Below the pieces are notes generated by a model that saw only the letters and a list, made by a program, of their open reading frames with translations, was not told the origin of the DNA and searched no databases. A program made the position numbers and the translations under genes. From positions 186,001-250,000 of the forward strand of contig JAXLQV010000001.1 of NCBI GenBank assembly GCA_046331465.1: a stretch of DNA of 64,000 nt, given 5' to 3'. This DNA is from UBA5066 sp046331465 (lineage in GTDB: Bacteria; Acidobacteriota; Thermoanaerobaculia; UBA5066). Each line of letters begins with the position of its first letter. Within the stretch, counting starts at the first letter, position 1. Of the stretch, positions 60,611-64,000 are shown piece after piece.

Positions 60611-61968
60611 AGGCGACGTGGCGGATCCTCGTCATCGACGACGAGGCGGTCATGCGCGAGTCGCTCGCGGCCTGGCTCCGCGAGGACGGCTACGAGGTGG
60701 ACACCGCCGCCTCGGGCCGCGAGGGGATCGAGAGGGCGCGGGAGACCGACTACGCCATCTACTTCGTCGACCTGAAGATGCCCGGGGGCATCGACGGCAT
60801 CGAGACGATGATGGAGGTCAGGAAGCTCCGGCCCGAGGCCTCCATCGTCATCATCACGGCGTACGCGACCGTCGACACGGCGATCACCGCGATGAAGGAA
60901 GGGGCGCTCGAGTACATCGTCAAGCCCTGTAACCCGCAGGAGATCTCGCTCCTCGTCACGCGGATCATCCGGGTCAAGAAGCTGCAGCGCGAGAACGAGA
61001 TCCTCCGCCGGCGGCTGTCGGGGCGCTGGAAGTTCCACGACCTCCTCTCGAAGAACCCGCGGATGCAGGAGGTCTTCGCGCTCGTCAAGGAGGTCGCGAG
61101 CCTCCGGAGCACCGTCCTGATCACGGGGGAGAGCGGCACCGGCAAGGAGCTCGTCGCGCGGGCCCTCCACTTCTCCGGTGAGCGGGCCGGGAAGCCGTTC
61201 GTCGGCGTCTCCTGCGCGGCGCTCGCCGAGACGCTCCTCGAGTCGGAGCTCTTCGGGCACGAGAAGGGGGCCTTCACCGGGGCGGCCGAGCGGCGGAAGG
61301 GGAAGTTCGAGCTCGCCGAGGGGGGGACGATCTTCCTCGACGAGATCGGCGACATCTCCCCGAAGGTCCAGGTCGACCTCCTGCGCGTCCTGCAGGAGCG
61401 GCGCTTCTTCCGCGTCGGCGGGAGCGAGGAGGTCGCCGTCGACGTCCGCGTCGTCGCCGCGACCCACGTCGACCTCGCCGAGGCGGTGACGCAGGGGCGC
61501 TTCCGCGACGACCTCTTCTACCGGCTGAACGTCGTCGCGATCCACCTCCCGCCGCTCCGCGAGCGGCCGGAGGACGTCCCGCTCCTCGCGCGCTCCTTCC
61601 TCGAGCGGCTCTCGCACGAGCTCGGCAAGGAGGCCGAGGACCTCTCCGAGGGGGCGCTGAAGGCGCTCCTCGCGCACCGCTGGCCGGGGAACGTTCGCGA
61701 GCTCGAGAACGCCGTCGAGCGGGCGCTCGTCACGGCGAAGGGGCGGGTCCTGACCGAGGAGGACTTCGCCTTCCTCCGTCCCGCCGCCGAGACGGCGCCG
61801 GGGTGGTCGGTCCCGACGCACCTGCCGCTCTCCGAGGTCGAGAAGGCCGTCATCGCCGCGACCCTCCGGCGGAACGACGGGAACGTGAAGGAGACGGCGC
61901 TCGTTCTCGGCATCGACCGCTCGACGCTCTACGACAAGCTGAAGAAATACGGGATCGAGAGGCCCTGA
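60607..61968 (+). CDS. NtrC-family sigma-54-dependent response regulator
   Basis: A 453-residue three-domain regulator. The receiver domain (1-115) has VIDDEA and the phospho-acceptor Asp55 in FVDLKMPG. The AAA+ domain has Walker A GESGTGKE (174-181), the sigma-54 contact GAFTGA (221-226), Walker B GGTIFLDEIGD and the Arg-finger region. The Fis-type HTH at the end is VKETALVLGIDRSTLYDKLKKYGI. It is the natural partner of the upstream kinase (HisKA), with a coupled start (ATGA). Targets are not in view; I found no credible TGGCAC-N5-TTGC sequence in the window. Confidence 0.94.
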   Translation: MKATWRILVIDDEAVMRESLAAWLREDGYEVDTAASGREGIERARETDYAIYFVDLKMPGGIDGIETMMEVRKLRPEASIVIITAYATVDTAITAMKEGALEYIVKPCNPQEISLLVTRIIRVKKLQRENEILRRRLSGRWKFHDLLSKNPRMQEVFALVKEVASLRSTVLITGESGTGKELVARALHFSGERAGKPFVGVSCAALAETLLESELFGHEKGAFTGAAERRKGKFELAEGGTIFLDEIGDISPKVQVDLLRVLQERRFFRVGGSEEVAVDVRVVAATHVDLAEAVTQGRFRDDLFYRLNVVAIHLPPLRERPEDVPLLARSFLERLSHELGKEAEDLSEGALKALLAHRWPGNVRELENAVERALVTAKGRVLTEEDFAFLRPAAETAPGWSVPTHLPLSEVEKAVIAATLRRNDGNVKETALVLGIDRSTLYDKLKKYGIERP

Positions 61969-62018
61969 CACTGTAGTCTGAACCGGGCCGGGGCGCCGGC
62001 CGGTGCCCGGAGGCCGGC
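61969..62018. promoter_or_regulatory. short promoter region before activase remnant
   Basis: A 50-base gap with TGTAGTCT-like bases at about 61971-61978, a possible -10. It is too short for much else. Confidence 0.3.
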
Positions 62019-62271
62019 ATGTGGTCGCTCGGTCTCGACCTCGGCTCGGTGACGACGCGGTGCGTCGCGCTCGACGAGAGCGGCGACGTCGGTCCGTCCT
62101 GGAGGGGCGGAAGGGTCCCGACGACGCGGCGGCGCTCGACGGCTTCCTCGCCGCGCTCCGGCCTCGACTCGCCGGGCGTCCGCTGCGCCTCGGGAGCGTC
62201 GGGAGCGCGATCGGGGGGCCCGTCGTCCGCGGGGCGCCGCCCCCCCGGCCCGCGGGAGCTTCGTTCCCTCC
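62019..62271 (+). pseudogene. remnant of CoA-dehydratase activase N-terminal ATPase domain
   Basis: From the ATG at 62019 the sequence encodes WSLGLDLGSVTTRCVALDESGDV, the first strand and phosphate loop of BcrA/BadF/HgdC activases. After about residue 25 the meaningful sequence continues in another frame from about 62100 (VLEGRKGPDDAAALDGFLAAL, then LGSVGSAIGG), and the C-terminal domain begins in the third frame at 62272. So two frame changes separate three pieces that belong in one protein, and the rest of the ATPase domain is missing. The gene is either decayed or affected by sequencing errors; the missing middle favours decay. Confidence 0.65.
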
Positions 62272-63300
62272 GTGCCGTCGCGGGTCCTCATCCCCTACTT
62301 CGCCGGCCACGCCTACGCCTTCAGCGGCCTCTTCCGGCGGATGGGGCACGACGCGCGCGTCCTTCCCCTCCCCGGCGCCGAGTCGAGGGCGCTCGGCGAG
62401 AAGCACTCCCTGGGGAAGGAGTGCCACGCGTTCTCGATGATCGCGGGAGACCTCCTCCGCGTCGCCCGCGACCCGGACGCGACGGGGGGCGTCTTCGACT
62501 TCCCGGGAACCTCGATCCCGTGCCTCCTCCACGAGTACGGCCGCGGGATGGAGGCGCTCCTGCGCGAGTTCGGGATCGAGGGCGTGAGGGTCAGCTCTCC
62601 GTCGGGGGAGGAGCTGATCCGGGCGTTCGGCATCGACGCCCTGGACAGGCTCTACGTCGGGATCCTCGCGATCGAGCTCCTCGTGAAGGCCGCGTGCCAG
62701 ACCCGGCCCTACGAGCTCGAACGGGGCCGGACGGACGAGGTCCACCGGCGGAACCTCGCGCGGATCGAGGCGGCGGTCGCGTCGGGCGACACCTTCGAGG
62801 CGCTCGCCGAGTCGCTCGCCTCGCTCGACCGGGCGGGACTCCTCGCCAGCGGCGCCGTCGCGCTCCGGAGGGCCGTCGACGTCCTCCGCGTGAGGAGCGT
62901 CGTCGGCTCCCGCGTCGCCCGCCGCGAGGAGCCGGGCTACCTCGAGATGAGGCGGCTCGTCGGGCCGTACATGCCGAACGAGGCGCACGAGCTCCTCTTC
63001 GTGAACGTCGCGAAGATCGTCGACTTCGCGCGGGGCGGCGCGGACGGCGTCGTGAACGCGATCTGCTTCGGCTGCATGGTCGGGAACGCCTCGGCCGCCG
63101 TCATCGAGCGGATCCGGCGCGACTTCGACGACGTCCCGATCGTCACCGCGGTCTACTCGTGGGCCGACGACCCGTCGCGGCGGATGGTCCTCGAGGCCTT
63201 CGTCGCCCAGGTGAAGGCGCACGCGGGGCGACGGCGCGCGGCGGTCCCCGCCTCGCTCGGCGAGCGGCTCCAGCGCCTCGCGGGCCGGGTGCGCGGCTGA
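62272..63300 (+). CDS. COG3580-like C-terminal domain of CoA-dehydratase activase
   Basis: A 342-residue protein with a GTG start. The sequence RVLIPYFAGHAYAFSGLFRRMGH, GKECHAFSMIAGDLL, DFPGTSIPCLLHEYG and AICFGCMVGNASAAVIERI resembles the C-terminal part of large acyl-CoA dehydratase activase-related proteins (DUF2229/COG3580), with conserved Cys residues in KECHAF, IPCLL and FGCM that could bind a cluster. In typical genes this domain is fused to the activase ATPase domain, here reduced to a fragment upstream. The domain may be expressed alone from the GTG, but its function without the ATPase is doubtful. Confidence 0.7.
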   Translation: MPSRVLIPYFAGHAYAFSGLFRRMGHDARVLPLPGAESRALGEKHSLGKECHAFSMIAGDLLRVARDPDATGGVFDFPGTSIPCLLHEYGRGMEALLREFGIEGVRVSSPSGEELIRAFGIDALDRLYVGILAIELLVKAACQTRPYELERGRTDEVHRRNLARIEAAVASGDTFEALAESLASLDRAGLLASGAVALRRAVDVLRVRSVVGSRVARREEPGYLEMRRLVGPYMPNEAHELLFVNVAKIVDFARGGADGVVNAICFGCMVGNASAAVIERIRRDFDDVPIVTAVYSWADDPSRRMVLEAFVAQVKAHAGRRRAAVPASLGERLQRLAGRVRG

Positions 63301-63360
63301 AGCCGGCCTTGCCGCGACGATTCGAAGTTCCTATCCTCGCTTCCGCGCGGCCGCGCCGAA

Positions 63361-64000
63361 GTGAACGAAACGACGCACCTCCACCCGCACGGCGGGACCG
63401 TGACGCCCGCGGACCGCGAGCGGATCCTGGGGCAGAAGGGGTGCGTCGTCTGGCTGACGGGGCTGTCGGGGTCGGGCAAGTCGACGGTCGCGCGGGCGCT
63501 CGAGGCGCGCCTCGCGGCGCTGGGCGTCGCGAGCTACGTCCTGGACGGCGACGGCCTGAGGACGGGCCTCAACGCCGGGCTCGGCTTCTCCGACGCCGAC
63601 CGGCGGGAGAACGTGAGGCGGGCGGCGGAGGTGGCGGCGATCCTCCGGGACGCCGGGCTCGTCGCGATCGTCTCGCTGATCTCGCCCCACGCCGACGAGC
63701 GCCGGCGCGCGCGGGAGCTCGTCGGCCCGGAGCGCTTCGTCGAGGCCTTCCTCGACGCGCCCCTCGAGGTCTGCGAGGGCCGCGACCCGAAGGGGCTCTA
63801 CCGCAGGGCCCGGTCCGGCGAGATCCCGTCGTTCACCGGGGTCAGCGCGTCCTACGAGCCGCCCCCCCGGCCCGACGTCGTCCTCAGGACGGCCGAGGAA
63901 GGGGTGGAGGCGTGCGCGAGCCGCCTCCTCGACGCGCTCCGCGGGAGAGGCCTCGCCCCAGGGGAGGCCGACGCGGCGGGGCCCGGCCGGGATCCCGCGT
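63361..64000 (+). CDS. cysC: adenylylsulfate kinase, 3' end at window edge
   Basis: The frame opens at a GTG at 63361 and runs to the window end without a stop, 213 codons in view. The P-loop VVWLTGLSGSGKSTVA (about 31-46) is CysC-like, with DGDGLRTGLNAGLGFSDADRRENVRRAAEVA after it, FLDAPLEVCEGRDPKGLYRRAR and FTGVSASYEPP as the rest of the family blocks. It phosphorylates adenylylsulfate (APS) to PAPS in sulfate assimilation. CysC domains span about 200 residues, so only a short tail or a following fusion lies beyond the window. TATCCT at about 63332-63337 lies 23 nt upstream. A sulfate-adenylyltransferase gene may be next. Confidence 0.88.
   Translation, partial: MNETTHLHPHGGTVTPADRERILGQKGCVVWLTGLSGSGKSTVARALEARLAALGVASYVLDGDGLRTGLNAGLGFSDADRRENVRRAAEVAAILRDAGLVAIVSLISPHADERRRARELVGPERFVEAFLDAPLEVCEGRDPKGLYRRARSGEIPSFTGVSASYEPPPRPDVVLRTAEEGVEACASRLLDALRGRGLAPGEADAAGPGRDPA

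Overview
The window reads as a piece of the chromosome of a very GC-rich Gram-negative bacterium. Gram-negative character follows from a BamD-like outer-membrane assembly lipoprotein, a heptose/LPS-core cluster (gmhB, hldE, gmhA, heptosyltransferase, two further glycosyltransferases) and a PilT-type ATPase. A lineage in Acidobacteriota is my best guess. It rests on overall gene content and on a 6-pyruvoyl-tetrahydropterin-synthase paralogue with Glu in place of the catalytic Cys, a type described in folB-less Acidobacteria and a few other phyla. Without searches this is inference. Genes are tightly packed, often with 4-base ATGA/GTGA overlaps, and GTG or TTG starts are common. No tRNA, rRNA, CRISPR array or insertion sequence was seen.

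Layout. 1-5.5 kb: end of a 4-alpha-glucanotransferase, a ParB-like-domain protein, a secreted GH13 amylase and a membrane protein. 5.5-10.6 kb: a complete NAD(P)-linked group-3b-type [NiFe] hydrogenase operon (beta, gamma, small, large subunits and maturation protease) with a cyclic-nucleotide-binding-domain protein inserted. 10.6-12.7 kb: non-coding, repeat-bearing DNA around a lone cydB, bracketed by a perfect 43-bp inverted repeat. 12.7-22.5 kb: housekeeping and envelope genes (endonuclease IV, PHP hydrolase, PASTA protein, BamD, Fis-type protein, HtpX, TatA, sugar kinase-like protein, cyclophilin, EcsC-like protein, FAD oxidoreductase). 22.5-32.6 kb: three radical-SAM enzymes (a large Tes/Mss-like one, a B12-binding/DUF2344 fusion, RlmN), an MFS carrier, PTPS-III, a geranylgeranyl-reductase-like flavoprotein and a phytoene/squalene synthase. 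32.6-39.8 kb: PilT-like ATPase, YceI, DUF4198-like protein, aminotransferase, purL, thioredoxin-fold proteins. 39.8-46.8 kb: heptose synthesis and LPS core transfer. 46.8-58.3 kb: large poorly characterised proteins, including a 1527-residue acyl-CoA-ligase fusion with a GNAT tail. 58.4-62 kb: an operon of a heme-motif histidine kinase, an archaemetzincin and a sigma-54-type response regulator. 62-64 kb: a truncated CoA-dehydratase activase with its surviving C-terminal domain, and the start of cysC.

How the genes work together. The hydrogenase would couple H2 to NAD(P). The heptose operon makes ADP-heptose precursors for the adjacent divergent core transferases. The kinase/regulator pair probably reads a periplasmic redox or ligand signal and drives sigma-54 promoters outside the window. 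Many starts lie only 6-8 nt downstream of a plausible -10 box, which suggests widespread leaderless mRNAs.
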